A stretch of 22,992 bases of DNA from an uncultured Moraxella sp. Its GTDB lineage: Bacteria > Pseudomonadota > Gammaproteobacteria > Pseudomonadales > Moraxellaceae. Position numbers and translations under genes: made by a program. Shown here in pieces: positions 1-8,494 of this stretch (the stretch's first letter is position 1; each line of letters opens with the position of its first letter). The stretch is from NCBI GenBank assembly GCA_943908405.1, contig CALTTE010000023.1:1-22992 (forward strand), in the 5' to 3' direction. The notes under the pieces are model-generated. The model had not been told where the DNA came from. It saw only the letters and a program-made list of their open reading frames with translations, and did not search any database.

Positions 1-70
1 AAACATTTAACTTTAAAACATTTAACTTTAAAACATTTAACTTTAAAACATTTAACTTTAAAACATTTAA
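1..70. repeat. 15-bp tandem repeat, about 4.7 copies
   Basis: The unit aaacatttaacttta repeats exactly with a period of 15 bp from position 1. Four full copies are followed by a partial one, and the array may continue to the left of the window. It is intergenic and no gene start is visible next to it. Confidence 0.95.
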
Positions 71-120
71 ATCAAGCACTTAAAATACAACCCTAATAAC
101 CACTTAACACAAACCATCAA

Positions 121-152
121 ATTCCACACAATTTACATTCCACACAATTTAC
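121..152. repeat. 16-bp direct duplication
   Basis: The unit attccacacaatttac occurs twice back to back (121-136 and 137-152). It lies just upstream of the putative small-RNA region. No function is evident. Confidence 0.9.
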
Positions 153-194
153 AAATGTAAGCCATATCTTACAAAGATTGACGATTTTTGCCAA

Positions 195-223
195 TTGTGG
201 TGATAGACAGTCTTTGGCATAAT
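195..223 (+). promoter_or_regulatory. Possible sigma70 promoter for the candidate sRNA
   Basis: CATAAT at 218-223 matches five of six bases of the -10 consensus. TTGTGG at 195-200 is a weak -35, 17 bp away. Transcription would start near 230, just before the first GGA triplet and the structured region. A second -35-like TTGACG lies at 178-183 but has only a poor -10 (TGATAG) at the right distance. Confidence 0.3.
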
Positions 224-229
224 ATCGCC

Positions 230-368
230 ATAGCAAACGGATACGGTACTGGAATACCGCAAGGATGACCTGCTATAACGATGGAACGAAAAAACGGACG
301 ACGCCCAACCCCCACCCAAAGGGCAAGGATAAAGCCACATAGCACCCCCTGTGTGGCTTTTATTTATT
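230..368 (+). ncRNA. Candidate small RNA, CsrB/RsmZ-like (six GGA motifs)
   Basis: A stretch of about 130 nt has no convincing reading frame but shows RNA-like structure and ends in an intrinsic terminator. It carries six GGA triplets, at 239-241, 251-253, 263-265, 283-285, 296-298 and 327-329. One is exposed in a hairpin loop (CGGTA / TACCG stem enclosing CTGGAA at about 245-260), and the triplet at 263 sits in AAGGATG, close to the CsrA-binding consensus. A longer stem can form between AGCA near 232 and TGCT near 271. Clustered GGA motifs followed by a Rho-independent terminator are the hallmark of CsrB/RsmY/RsmZ RNAs, which sequester CsrA. The family assignment is inference; it could equally be an unrelated small RNA or a leader. 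Confidence 0.35.
331..368 (+). terminator. Intrinsic terminator of the candidate sRNA
   Basis: AAAGCCACA (331-339) is perfectly complementary to TGTGGCTTT (352-360), with two further weak pairs inside and a C-rich loop. The stem is followed by a T-rich tract starting at 358. The T tract lies only on the + strand side, so it terminates + strand transcription. Confidence 0.7.
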
Positions 369-726
369 TTTTATTGATTGATTTTGTGTGACTAAACTTA
401 CCCCATCACAAAAAACAGCTCTTAATTAAAACAACTCTAATTTAACAAACCATAAAAATCCATCATCGCCCATACACAAATCATACCCACTTAATCATTT
501 ACCCAATTAAGCACATTGATTAAATTAAAATAGTGATTGCGTGTTAATATCATCATAAATAGCAACCAATCTATTAAGCGATTTCAAGTTACTTGTTATT
601 TCAAGTTGCTTGTTTTGGACAAATCTTTGGGCAATCCAGTTTCTTAAAAGTTTCATCAAAAACCCAATCATTTCCAAAGCAATTTATGCTAAAATAACCA
701 TCAAACCCATTTAACAAGGAGTTACC

Positions 727-1458
727 ATGGCCATTCAATCGCAAGAACTACTCTCAACCTTTGACAACATCACCCTAAAAAGCTATGTCTGCCTGCCCAA
801 AGACGCAAGCAAAACAAGCCCTGCCCCTGCTATTTTGGTCGCTCCTGAATGGTGGGGACTGAGCGAATTTCCAAGACAAGTGGCAGAACGCCTTGCCCAA
901 GCAGGCTTTGCAGCGGTGGTAATGGACATCTATGGCGAGGGTAAATTAACCGCTGATGCCGCCCAAGCTGGCGAATGGATGACACAAATGCTGGACGAGC
1001 CAGAGATGATGCTTGAGCGTTGTCGCTTGATTTTAAAAGATTTTAGCGATATGACAGACGTTGATGGCGACCGATTAGGAGCGATTGGATTTTGCTTTGG
1101 GGGCAAAATCGCACTAGATATGGCACGCTCTGGACTGCCACTCAAAGCGGTTGCCACGTTTCACGGTAACCCCACCCCCTACAAAAAAGCCGACCACACC
1201 TTTAGTGCCAAGGTACTAATCGCCCACGGTGAAGACGACTCAATGGTTTCAATGACCGCCATCAATGAACTAAAAGATGAGCTTGATAATGCCAACGTGG
1301 ATTATACCTTGGATATTTACCAAGGGGCAAAACACGGCTTTAGTAATCCCAATGCCGATAAGCGTGGCAAAGACAACGCCCTAGACTTGGGCTATGATGA
1401 AGTGGCTGCCCGCACCAGTTGGGATAAAATGATTGCCTTTATGCAACAAACGCTTTAA
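727..1458 (+). CDS. Dienelactone hydrolase family protein
   Basis: A 243-residue single-domain alpha/beta hydrolase, close to the usual length of dienelactone hydrolases. It has the nucleophile elbow GFCFGG with Cys123, an acid in HGEDDSMV (Asp170 or Asp171) and the catalytic His203 in GAKHGF, giving the Cys-Asp-His triad of the family. PEWWGL (Glu41) matches the conserved strand that positions the triad. There is no signal peptide, so it should be cytoplasmic. The family hydrolyses dienelactones and other small esters or lactones; the real substrate cannot be read from sequence. AAGGAG at 718-723 region precedes the ATG. It is flanked by long gaps and seems monocistronic, with no ring-cleavage genes nearby, so a general esterase role is as likely as aromatic degradation. 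Confidence 0.9.
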   Translation: MAIQSQELLSTFDNITLKSYVCLPKDASKTSPAPAILVAPEWWGLSEFPRQVAERLAQAGFAAVVMDIYGEGKLTADAAQAGEWMTQMLDEPEMMLERCRLILKDFSDMTDVDGDRLGAIGFCFGGKIALDMARSGLPLKAVATFHGNPTPYKKADHTFSAKVLIAHGEDDSMVSMTAINELKDELDNANVDYTLDIYQGAKHGFSNPNADKRGKDNALDLGYDEVAARTSWDKMIAFMQQTL

Positions 1459-2105
1459 TTGGCTTGTTTATTTCGTTGATTTTTATACCGCTTTGGGTTT
1501 TGATTGTGTATCAATCAACTAAGCGATGGCAATGATAGCTTTAAACAATTAACGGCTTTAAAATCAATCAATACACAATTAACCAATACATTGTTAAAAA
1601 CTACATTGTTAAAAAAACCGCTTAGTTAGTTAAAAGCAGCTTGCTTTAATTGGCGATTATTTAAGCTAAATAAGGATTAAACCAAAATAGCTGTTAAACT
1701 GAATAACCGTTAAACCAAATAATCATTAAACGGAATAACTGCCAAACGGGATAACTGAAATTGGATAATAGACAACTTAACTGGTGGCGGTTATAAATTG
1801 GTTAATTAAATAGCAATTTGTTGATTGGTTATTTGTTAATTGGTTAATAGCCGACAACCGTTGATTTGATTAAGTTTGCTATTATTCAAGTATAAGTCAT
1901 TCAACAACAACTGAAGCAATTAAGGCGGTTATCAATCAATTATTGGCTAACATTACACCGCATTTAAACTCTTTAATTTTTAAACCCTTTAATTTTTAAA
2001 CTGTTTAATCTATGTTAACCTAAATAGTAACCTGAAAATAGCAACCTTAACAATCATTATTAATTTTTTATATCAAACTTTTTTACATTAAACTTAAGGA
2101 TAATT
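1459..2105. other. Gene-free AT-rich spacer with short duplications
   Basis: No credible gene was found in these 647 bp. The stretch is AT-rich and full of near-repeats of the type AAACGG-ATAACTG around 1690-1760. Two clear tandem duplications are present: tacattgttaaaaac with a 15-bp period at about 1587-1615, and a 16-bp unit (aaact/cctttaattttt) at 1966-1997 with a partial third copy to 2009. The promoter of the following aminotransferase should lie at its right end, but no clean -35/-10 pair stands out. Confidence 0.6.
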
Positions 2106-3302
2106 ATGTTTGAACACGTCAAAGCCTATGCAGGCGACCCCATTTTGGGCTTAATGGACAAATTCGCCAATGATGACCGCCCCAACAAAGTCAATTTGGG
2201 CGTGGGCGTTTATTATACCGAAGAGGGCAAATTGCCTGTGCTGTCTTGTGTCAAAAAAGCTGAACAGCAAATCAATAAAAGCAATGCTCCTCGGGGTTAT
2301 TTGCCAATGGATGGACTGCTCAATTATCGTCTTGCCTGCCAACGCTTGGTTTTTGGGGCCAATAGCCCTGCCATCAAAGACGGGCGTATTGCCACCATTG
2401 CCACCATTGGCGGTAGTGGGGCATTAAAAATCGGGGCGGATTTTATTCGTGAATGGTTCCCAAACGCCAAATGCTATGTATCCAACCCAACGTGGGGCAA
2501 TCATATCAGCATTTTTGAAGGCTCTGGCGTCGCTGTGGGCAAATACCCCTATTACGACCCAAAAACCAATGGCATTCAATTTGATGAACTGTGCCAATTT
2601 TTAGTCACACTCAAAGCCAATGACGTGGTGTTGTTACACCCTTGTTGCCATAACCCCACAGGGCTTGATTTGAGTGCTAATGAATGGGATACCGTATTAC
2701 AAATCATCAAAGACAAAAAACTTATTCCCTTTATGGATATTGCCTATCAAGGGTTTGGGCAAGATATGGATAACGATGCTTATGCCATTCGTCAAGCGGT
2801 AGCGATGGGTTTGAGCTTATTTGTTAGCAATTCATTCTCCAAAAACTTATCGCTTTATGGCGAGCGAGTGGGCGGCTTGTCTGTTGTTTGCCCAACCAAA
2901 GAAGAGGCCGATTTGGTGCAAGGGCAATTAAAATACATCGTCCGCCGTATCTACTCAAGTCCACCTGCCCACGGCAATAAAGTGGTTGATATGGTGATGA
3001 ATGATGACGCATTATTTGATGAATGGGTGGGCGAGGTCTATGAAATGCGAGACAGAATCCAGTCAATGCGACAAAAATTGCAAGACACCCTAAGCAAAAA
3101 ACTACCAAACCAAGATTTTAGCTACTTTACCAAACAGCAAGGTATGTTTAGTTTTACAGGATTAACTCCTGAGCAAGTGGCACGACTACAAAGCGAATTT
3201 GCCATTTATATGGTGGACAATGGGCGTATGTGCGTGGCAGGACTTAATAACAACAACGTGGATTATGTCGCTGATGCCATCGCCCAAGTGCTAAGCTCAT
3301 AG
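2106..3302 (+). CDS. tyrB: Aromatic amino acid / aspartate aminotransferase, class I PLP enzyme
   Basis: A 398-residue fold-type I aminotransferase that aligns along its whole length with E. coli TyrB and AspC from memory, including the opening MF..V.AYAGDPIL. The PLP lysine is Lys246 in SNSFSKNLSLYGERVGG. Asn183 (CHNPTG), Asp211 and Tyr214 bind the cofactor, and Arg255 binds its phosphate. Trp129 (NPTWGNH) stacks on the ring, and Arg280/281 (VRRIYSSPP) and Arg374 (DNGRMCVAG) are the substrate carboxylate arginines. It moves amino groups between aromatic amino acids or aspartate and 2-oxoglutarate in the cytoplasm. The TyrB versus AspC call rests on overall resemblance only. AAGGAT lies a few bases before the ATG. 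It stands alone, with 647 bp before it and about 200 bp after. Confidence 0.92.
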   Translation: MFEHVKAYAGDPILGLMDKFANDDRPNKVNLGVGVYYTEEGKLPVLSCVKKAEQQINKSNAPRGYLPMDGLLNYRLACQRLVFGANSPAIKDGRIATIATIGGSGALKIGADFIREWFPNAKCYVSNPTWGNHISIFEGSGVAVGKYPYYDPKTNGIQFDELCQFLVTLKANDVVLLHPCCHNPTGLDLSANEWDTVLQIIKDKKLIPFMDIAYQGFGQDMDNDAYAIRQAVAMGLSLFVSNSFSKNLSLYGERVGGLSVVCPTKEEADLVQGQLKYIVRRIYSSPPAHGNKVVDMVMNDDALFDEWVGEVYEMRDRIQSMRQKLQDTLSKKLPNQDFSYFTKQQGMFSFTGLTPEQVARLQSEFAIYMVDNGRMCVAGLNNNNVDYVADAIAQVLSS

Positions 3303-3365
3303 CAACAATAGCTAACGCCAAAAAGTAGCTAACGCAAAAGCAAAGTCAATCAATGCTATAAAATT

Positions 3366-3390
3366 TAAACCGCTCTTTTGGGGCGGTTTA
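3366..3390 (+). terminator. Possible terminator hairpin after the aminotransferase
   Basis: TAAACCGC (3366-3373) and GCGGTTTA (3383-3390) form a perfect 8-bp stem with a 9-nt loop, 63 bp after the stop codon. The T tract is only the TTTA within the stem, so termination strength is doubtful. The symmetry would also allow action on the - strand. Confidence 0.45.
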
Positions 3391-3499
3391 TGACCAATAA
3401 CATTGACACATCTTGGTCTGTCTTTAACAGTAATATGACCTTAAAGCCAACCATCTAATTAAGATAATGCCAATCTAATAACCATTCCAAAAAACCAAT

Positions 3500-4144
3500 A
3501 TGACTTATCACCAATCTCCACTCACCCCCCAACAACTGGGCAACCACATTCCAAGACGTGGGGATAAAATTAGCCAATCCCTTGCCCAGCGGTTTTTGGC
3601 GATGACAGGTTGGCAAATCACAGGCGACATTCCAAACATCGCCCAAGCGGTGCTTTTGGCGGCCCCTCATACCTCCAATATTGATGGCGTGTTTGCCATT
3701 GCCACTTGGCTGGCTCTTGATTTAGATATTCGTATCTTGGGTAAAAAACAGCTGTTTTTTGTGCCATTGTTGGGGCGTTTTTTGCATTGGGCGGGCGTTA
3801 TGCCTATTGATCGTGATAAAAAAGGCTCGGTACTACAAGCCAATATTAACCGCTTTAAACAAGGCAATCCGCTGTTTTTGGCACTCGCCCCTGAAGGCAC
3901 CAGAGCCAAAACCCAAAGCCTAAAAACGGGCTTTTATTATTTGGCGGTGGGAGCAGGTGTGCCAATTATTCCTGTGGCGATGGATTACAAAAAACGCACT
4001 GTGGCATTTTTACCCCCTTTTTATCCCACAGGCGACATTGATACCGATATGCCCAAAATTTATGCCTATTATCACGGCGTAACCCCCAAACACCCTGACC
4101 GACTAGCCACCGTTTTAAAACACCCAAAACACCCTGACCAATAA
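3500..4144 (+). CDS. Lysophospholipid acyltransferase family protein (PlsC-like, short form)
   Basis: A 214-residue acyltransferase of the glycerol-phosphate acyltransferase superfamily. Block I is the HX4D catalytic pair His57 and Asp62 in PHTSNID. Block III is EGTR at 132-135, followed by KTGFYYLAVGAGVPIIPVAMDY-type sequence that matches block IV. Like other short homologues it lacks a long N-terminal membrane helix and probably sits peripherally on the inner membrane face. The family transfers an acyl chain to lysophosphatidate or a related lysolipid; the true acceptor is unknown. No clear ribosome binding site precedes the ATG at 3500, so the start is less sure than the fold. The C-terminal tail carries a KHP.HPD repeat encoded by a short duplication. 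Confidence 0.85.
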   Translation: MTYHQSPLTPQQLGNHIPRRGDKISQSLAQRFLAMTGWQITGDIPNIAQAVLLAAPHTSNIDGVFAIATWLALDLDIRILGKKQLFFVPLLGRFLHWAGVMPIDRDKKGSVLQANINRFKQGNPLFLALAPEGTRAKTQSLKTGFYYLAVGAGVPIIPVAMDYKKRTVAFLPPFYPTGDIDTDMPKIYAYYHGVTPKHPDRLATVLKHPKHPDQ

Positions 4145-4748
4145 AACACGCTTACCAATAAAGCCTTATTCAATTTGGCTTATTTGGCTTATCTAACCGA
4201 TTATATAATCAAGTTAAATTTAAATTAAATGGTTAAATCAAACGGTTTAACCTAACTAATAAATCCGCCCCCAAAGCCCATCACCCATTGACACCAATAA
4301 AAAGCTTATAAATAAAATGCTTATCCAAAATAAAGCACTTATGCCATTTAATTTAATCCCATCTTTTAATACAAACTGCCCTTAAATCACCGCCTCAAAT
4401 AATACCAATTATGATTATAACAATCCTCAATACTTACAACCTAACATCTTGATTTGACGCCTTGATTTGACGCCTTGATTTAATTTGACAGCTTACCTTA
4501 ATTTAACAGCTTACCTTAACTCCAAAGATTCATCCGATTAAACAAACAATCTTTTAACAGCCATCAAATAACAGCAAGCAAAGTGCAACAAGCAAAGTGC
4601 AACATATGAAACGTGTTCATAAAATTATTTTAACCCAAGGCTATTTAAGAATATAATCAGCACAACAAAACCGCTTGACAAGCCCAAGTAATACTCGTAC
4701 CATAAAAATAGATAAAAATAACTCAACCAAACACCCAACAACAAGGAG
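4145..4748. other. Gene-free AT-rich spacer with three tandem duplications
   Basis: No credible gene was found. Three separate short tandem duplications are exact or nearly so: ttgatttgacgcc (13 bp, 4449-4474, plus a partial third copy), aatttgacagcttacctt (18 bp with one mismatch, 4482-4517) and aagcaaagtgcaac (14 bp, 4576-4603). The promoter for the next gene is at 4675-4703. Confidence 0.7.
4675..4703 (+). promoter_or_regulatory. Sigma70-type promoter of the nfeD-like gene
   Basis: A perfect -35 TTGACA (4675-4680) is separated by 17 bp from TACCAT (4698-4703), which matches four of six -10 positions. Transcription would begin near 4710, leaving a leader of about 40 nt. Confidence 0.55.
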
Positions 4749-4754
4749 ATGGCA

Positions 4755-5201
4755 ATGATAGAGGCGTGGCATTGGTTTGTTTTTGGGCTGGTATTAACCA
4801 CCGCTGAGCTTTTTGTGCCAAGTTTTGCCCTGCTGTGGTTTGGGGTGGCTGGTATTTTGGTAGGGGCGATTGCTTATGTGTTTGCAATGTCTTTTTTGGT
4901 GCAAGTGGTGATTTGGCTTGGGCTGTCGGTGCTGTTTTGCATTGGTTGGTTTAAATTCATCAATCCCAAATTTAAAATGCAAACCAAATCAGGGCTTGGG
5001 GCAGGAACGATTATCGGCGATGATGGAATGATTGTTATTGTGCCATCGCCGCAACAAGCAGGCGTGGTGCGATTTAGCGTACCCAAAGCAGGGGCGAGCG
5101 AATGGGCGTGCCGAAGCCGAGATAACTTGCCCTTACAAATTGGCGAGCGAGTCATTGTGCTAGATATTATTGGCAATGAGTTATTGGTTGATAAAAAATA
5201 G
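4755..5201 (+). CDS. nfeD: NfeD-like membrane protein
   Basis: A short NfeD-family protein of about 148 residues with three hydrophobic segments in its first 65-70 residues. A soluble domain of roughly 70 residues follows, with the glycine and beta pattern of the NfeD OB fold (GTIIGDDGMIVI ... GEWACR-type strand ... GERVIVLDIIGNELLV). NfeD proteins partner SPFH/stomatin proteins in the inner membrane, and a stomatin gene follows here. Two in-frame ATG codons compete. The one at 4749 directly abuts the AAGGAG at 4743-4748, while the one at 4755 leaves the usual 6-nt spacing, so 4755 is chosen (starting M-I-E-A-W). The upstream codon would add only two residues. Confidence 0.85.
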   Translation: MIEAWHWFVFGLVLTTAELFVPSFALLWFGVAGILVGAIAYVFAMSFLVQVVIWLGLSVLFCIGWFKFINPKFKMQTKSGLGAGTIIGDDGMIVIVPSPQQAGVVRFSVPKAGASEWACRSRDNLPLQIGERVIVLDIIGNELLVDKK

Positions 5202-5556
5202 CGGTTAAAATAATGGTTAACAACAAAAAGCGAATAAACATAGCGATTGACACCTTTAGCCAAACCGCCCACCATAACCAAACCGCCCACCATTGGGCTT
5301 GATGCCAAGCTTAATTTGAATCGCCATTTAAATAGCGGTTTTGGTAAATAGCATTTTGGCCTTGGTTGCTTGGCTGGCTTTTATAAAACCACAATAACCT
5401 TAAACGCCAATGGCAATAACAATGCTTAGCCAACAGACAAAAATTTTTAATAAAACACAAGTATTTTTTCGTTGTTATGATAAGGATTTGTCCTTATTGA
5501 TAGCTTATTGATAACACATTTAAAAACCCAAACACCTTTTGAACTAAGGCAAAATT
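5202..5556. other. Spacer between nfeD and the SPFH gene
   Basis: No gene is seen in these 355 bp. An 18-bp-period duplication of the sequence ccaaaccgcccaccat lies at 5260-5293. The gap is long for an nfeD-stomatin pair, which are often adjacent or overlapping, so the second gene may have its own promoter. No strong candidate was identified. Confidence 0.6.
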
Positions 5557-6411
5557 ATGTACATTATTGCAATTGCATTGGCACTGTTGATTGTTTTTAC
5601 CATCTTTAAGGGCGTGCGAATTGTGCCACAAGGCGAAAAATGGATTGTCCAGCGACTGGGTAAATACTACGGCACGCTAGAGCCTGGTCTTAATTTGATT
5701 ATCCCCTATGTGGACAGTGTGGCTTATAAAGTTACCACCAAAGACATTGTGCTTGATATTCCAAGCCAAGAAGTCATCACCCGAGATAATGTGGTCATTA
5801 TCGCCAATGCCGTGGCATACATCAATATTGTTCGCCCTGAACGTGCGGTTTATGGCATTGAAAATTATAATAATGGCATTCGCAATTTGGTACAAACGTC
5901 CTTGCGTTCTATTATCGGCGAGATGGATTTGGATAATGCCCTATCCAGCCGAGACCAAATCAAAGCCCAACTCAAACACGCCATCAGCGATGATATTGCC
6001 GATTGGGGCATTACCCTAAAAACGGTAGAAATTCAAGACATCAAGCCATCTGCGACAATGCAACTGGCGATGGAAGAACAAGCCGCCGCCGAACGCCAAC
6101 GCCGTGCCACTGTTACTCGTGCCGATGGGCAAAAACAAGCGGCGATATTAGAGGCCGATGGACGACTTGAAGCATCAAGACGAGACGCTGAAGCCCAAGT
6201 GGTGCTGGCTCGTGGGAGTGAAGAGTCCATTCGCTTGATTTCTGCGGCGATGGACGGCAAAGAAACGCCAGTAATTTATTTGCTGGGTGAGCAATACATC
6301 AAGGCAATGACAGAGCTGGCACAATCCAACAACGCCAAAACCGTCGTTATGCCTGCTGATATTTTAAATACTGTTAAGGGACTGGTGGGCGATAAATTAA
6401 AAGGCCAATAA
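5557..6411 (+). CDS. SPFH/stomatin-family membrane protein (QmcA-like)
   Basis: A 284-residue protein with one N-terminal membrane anchor (residues 1-18) and an SPFH/band 7 domain from about 20 to 170, with the characteristic RIVPQGEKWIVQRLGKY and PGLNLIIPYVD segments. A charged, alanine-rich coiled coil follows from about 173 to 215 (AMEEQAAAERQRRATV onward), then a tail with GEQYIKAMTELAQ. Length and order match bacterial stomatins such as E. coli QmcA. These proteins oligomerise on the inner membrane and are linked to membrane microdomains and to control of proteases such as FtsH. The nfeD-like gene upstream is the standard partner. AAGG lies about 7 nt before the ATG. Confidence 0.9.
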   Translation: MYIIAIALALLIVFTIFKGVRIVPQGEKWIVQRLGKYYGTLEPGLNLIIPYVDSVAYKVTTKDIVLDIPSQEVITRDNVVIIANAVAYINIVRPERAVYGIENYNNGIRNLVQTSLRSIIGEMDLDNALSSRDQIKAQLKHAISDDIADWGITLKTVEIQDIKPSATMQLAMEEQAAAERQRRATVTRADGQKQAAILEADGRLEASRRDAEAQVVLARGSEESIRLISAAMDGKETPVIYLLGEQYIKAMTELAQSNNAKTVVMPADILNTVKGLVGDKLKGQ

Positions 6412-7234
6412 ATGCTTAAACAAAATCAGCTTAAAAAGCGTTAAATGGCTTAAAAAAGCAAAAAAAGCCAACATCCAAGCTGAATACTTAAACAACTGGA
6501 TATTTAAAAACTGGATATTAAATAATTAAATAACCAGTAAATAACTGCTAAACAACTGGCAAATAATCAGTATTCGGCTAATGGGTATGGCATTAACACC
6601 CCAAAAGCTGGGCAACGCATTTTTGCTACCCAAATTTCCCCGCCCAAACCCAATTAACCTGCTCAAGTTAATTCACAACGCCCACAACGCTTTTTTAAAA
6701 TACCCACAACGCTTTTTAAAATAGTTATTGTATGTCTTACGGCACGCCTTGTTATACACCTTATCATACGCCTTGTTATATGCTTACCGCTACCACAACA
6801 CGCCAAAAGGCTTGATAAGACTGAACAAGGGTTAATAAGACTTCATAAGGGTTAATAGTTGCTGTTTTAAATATTAACATTGATAGTATTGACATTGATT
6901 GATACTGCCAAAATGCTTTTATCCTGCTGGTTTTGATGCTGATTATACGCCTTAAATCATCAACCAAACCTCTATAACGATGATTTTAAAAAAACTTTTA
7001 ACAACAATGCTTTTAACAACAATGCTTTTTAACCTATTAACCTTGATAAATCCTTTAATCTATAAACTCTTTAACCTTGCCCATCAAATTTCACCTTATC
7101 CACCAAAGGGCGGATTTTCTAGCCACGCAAAACCTGTTATAATGGCTTTATTTTAAATCATTTTAAATCGCTTTAGCCAAACCAAAGTTAGTTAAACCAA
7201 AAAAAATTAATCAAACCAAAGTTAAGCCAACCAA
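6412..7234. other. Gene-free 823-bp spacer with several duplications
   Basis: No protein-coding or RNA gene could be supported. The sequence is AT-rich and locally repetitive. It holds variants of aacaactgg and ggatatt at 6490-6570, a 22-bp duplication (cccacaacgc followed by a T run and aaaata) at 6681-6724, a copy pair of aagggttaat at about 6827-6857, and the 15-bp unit cttttaacaacaatg twice at 6995-7024. A short - strand frame at 6776-6967 has no ribosome binding site and reads like noise. The spacer separates the housekeeping region from the CRISPR locus. Confidence 0.6.
7115..7143 (+). promoter_or_regulatory. Probable extended -10 promoter for cas6
   Basis: TGTTATAAT places a perfect -10 TATAAT at 7138-7143 with the extended TGn element in front. 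The -35 (TTTTCT, 7115-7120) is poor, as is usual for extended -10 promoters. Transcription would begin near 7150, about 85 nt before the cas6 start. Confidence 0.45.
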
Positions 7235-8194
7235 ATGCCATCGACCAACCAACTTGCCGTTTTTACGCTTACCATTAAACAAATTGACACCCTAACCCTA
7301 CCTAGCCACTCGGGGTCTATGTTGCGTGGGGCATTTGGTACGGCACTGCGTGAGCTTAGCTGTTTGACGGGACTGCCTGACTGCAAAGCCTGTCCTTTAA
7401 ATACCCTCTGCCCTTATACACAAATCTTTGAATTGGTGGATAATAACAAAAAAACCAACCCCTACGTGCTACGCTTACCCTCCGCCCAAACGGTGAACGC
7501 TGGCAATCAATGGCAATTTGGTATCAGCTTATTTGGGCAAGCCCTAGAACACGTCAGCTTGATTATGCAAGCGTGGCAACAAGCCTTTCGCCTAGGCATA
7601 GGGGGCGGTCAAAGCCGTGCCTGCGGTACACTGGTACAGATTAGCAACTTAACCAAAGTACTATATACTAACGCCAACAATCCCAACGCCAACAATCCCA
7701 CCGCACCCATTACCATTGACCGCTCACAGCTTGTTGCCACGCCCAATTTTATCCCCAAAGAGCCAATTTTTGATTGTACCTTGCGTTTTGTTAGCCCTGT
7801 TCGCATTCAGTATCAAGGCAAAATTATCCACCGCCCCCAATCACTCAGCGATAAAGCCTTATTTTTGGCACTGTACAACCGCATCAAAACCAGCCAAACC
7901 ATCGCTTATCCTGATTATGATACCTTTGCCAACGCCATTGCCACCATCAGCACCCAAAACCAACTACAGCCCATCAAAGTAACCCGCTACTCCAGTCGCC
8001 AACAACGTAAAATTACCCTATTTGGTCTAATCGGTCGCATCGCTATGACCACCCAAACAGACGCTTTGACGCAACTTTTACCGCTGTTGTGGACGGGGCA
8101 ATACCTGCATATCGGCAAAAGCACCACGCTCGGTATGGGGCAATACCAGCTTGCCATTCGCCAAAATACCCAAAAACAGTCTGTATCAGATTAA
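7235..8194 (+). CDS. cas6: CRISPR pre-crRNA endoribonuclease Cas6
   Basis: A 319-residue RAMP-fold Cas6 of the larger, cysteine-containing group seen with type III systems. The N-terminal SGSMLRGAFGTALREL is followed by a cysteine cluster (Cys43, Cys50, Cys53, Cys59), which may bind metal. GIGGGQSRACG lies at 121-131, the RYSSRQQRK block near 251, and the C-terminal glycine-rich loop HIGKSTTLGMGQY at 292-304. Cas6 cuts the array transcript inside each repeat, leaving an 8-nt 5' tag on each crRNA; here that tag would be AUUAAGAC. The gene is on the + strand, upstream of and in the same direction as the array, and away from the cmr block. No good ribosome binding site precedes the ATG. Residues 145-154 contain a NANNP duplication made by an exact 15-bp repeat (7671-7700). 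Confidence 0.88.
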   Translation: MPSTNQLAVFTLTIKQIDTLTLPSHSGSMLRGAFGTALRELSCLTGLPDCKACPLNTLCPYTQIFELVDNNKKTNPYVLRLPSAQTVNAGNQWQFGISLFGQALEHVSLIMQAWQQAFRLGIGGGQSRACGTLVQISNLTKVLYTNANNPNANNPTAPITIDRSQLVATPNFIPKEPIFDCTLRFVSPVRIQYQGKIIHRPQSLSDKALFLALYNRIKTSQTIAYPDYDTFANAIATISTQNQLQPIKVTRYSSRQQRKITLFGLIGRIAMTTQTDALTQLLPLLWTGQYLHIGKSTTLGMGQYQLAIRQNTQKQSVSD

Positions 8195-8494
8195 ACCCAT
8201 CAGCCCACACCGCCCACCCTACACCGCCCAGCTTACGTCTTCCACCCCACGCCTTCCACCCTACAAAACATACTTGCCAACCACCGCCAAACAGCTACTT
8301 ATCCGCTCTTGTCAATGACTTGCCGACCGCACAATCGCCCAAAATAACCCAAAGGGTTATGCTTTTAGCCTTTGCTTTTAGCCTTTATTTTTAACCTCTG
8401 CTCTTGGCTTGAAACGCTTTGCCAAAAAATCAACCAAGCCCTAATGATAATGCAATCTTCAACCAATACAATCAACCAAGACTAGGAGAAAACC
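8195..8494. other. Spacer between cas6 and the small membrane ORF
   Basis: These 300 bp begin with a C-rich stretch of ccacc/acgcc near-repeats (8200-8270). A perfect 7-bp hairpin, ATAACCC / GGGTTAT with a 3-nt loop, lies at 8344-8360. It is followed by the exact 13-bp duplication gcttttagccttt (8361-8386). The hairpin could be a weak terminator for cas6. A second AT-rich part leads into the ribosome binding site of the next ORF. Confidence 0.5.

Noticed and set aside
149..340. 63-residue - strand frame over the candidate sRNA
   Set aside because: No ribosome binding site, unusual composition, and the + strand shows a terminator and structured RNA features instead.
6776..6967. 63-residue - strand frame in the long spacer before cas6
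   Set aside because: No ribosome binding site, no recognisable motif, and it lies in locally duplicated AT-rich sequence.
8344..8360. Hairpin ATAACCC/GGGTTAT as a firm cas6 terminator
   Set aside because: The stem is short and AT-rich and the following tract (gcttttagcc) is not a proper U run, so it is mentioned only as a weak possibility.
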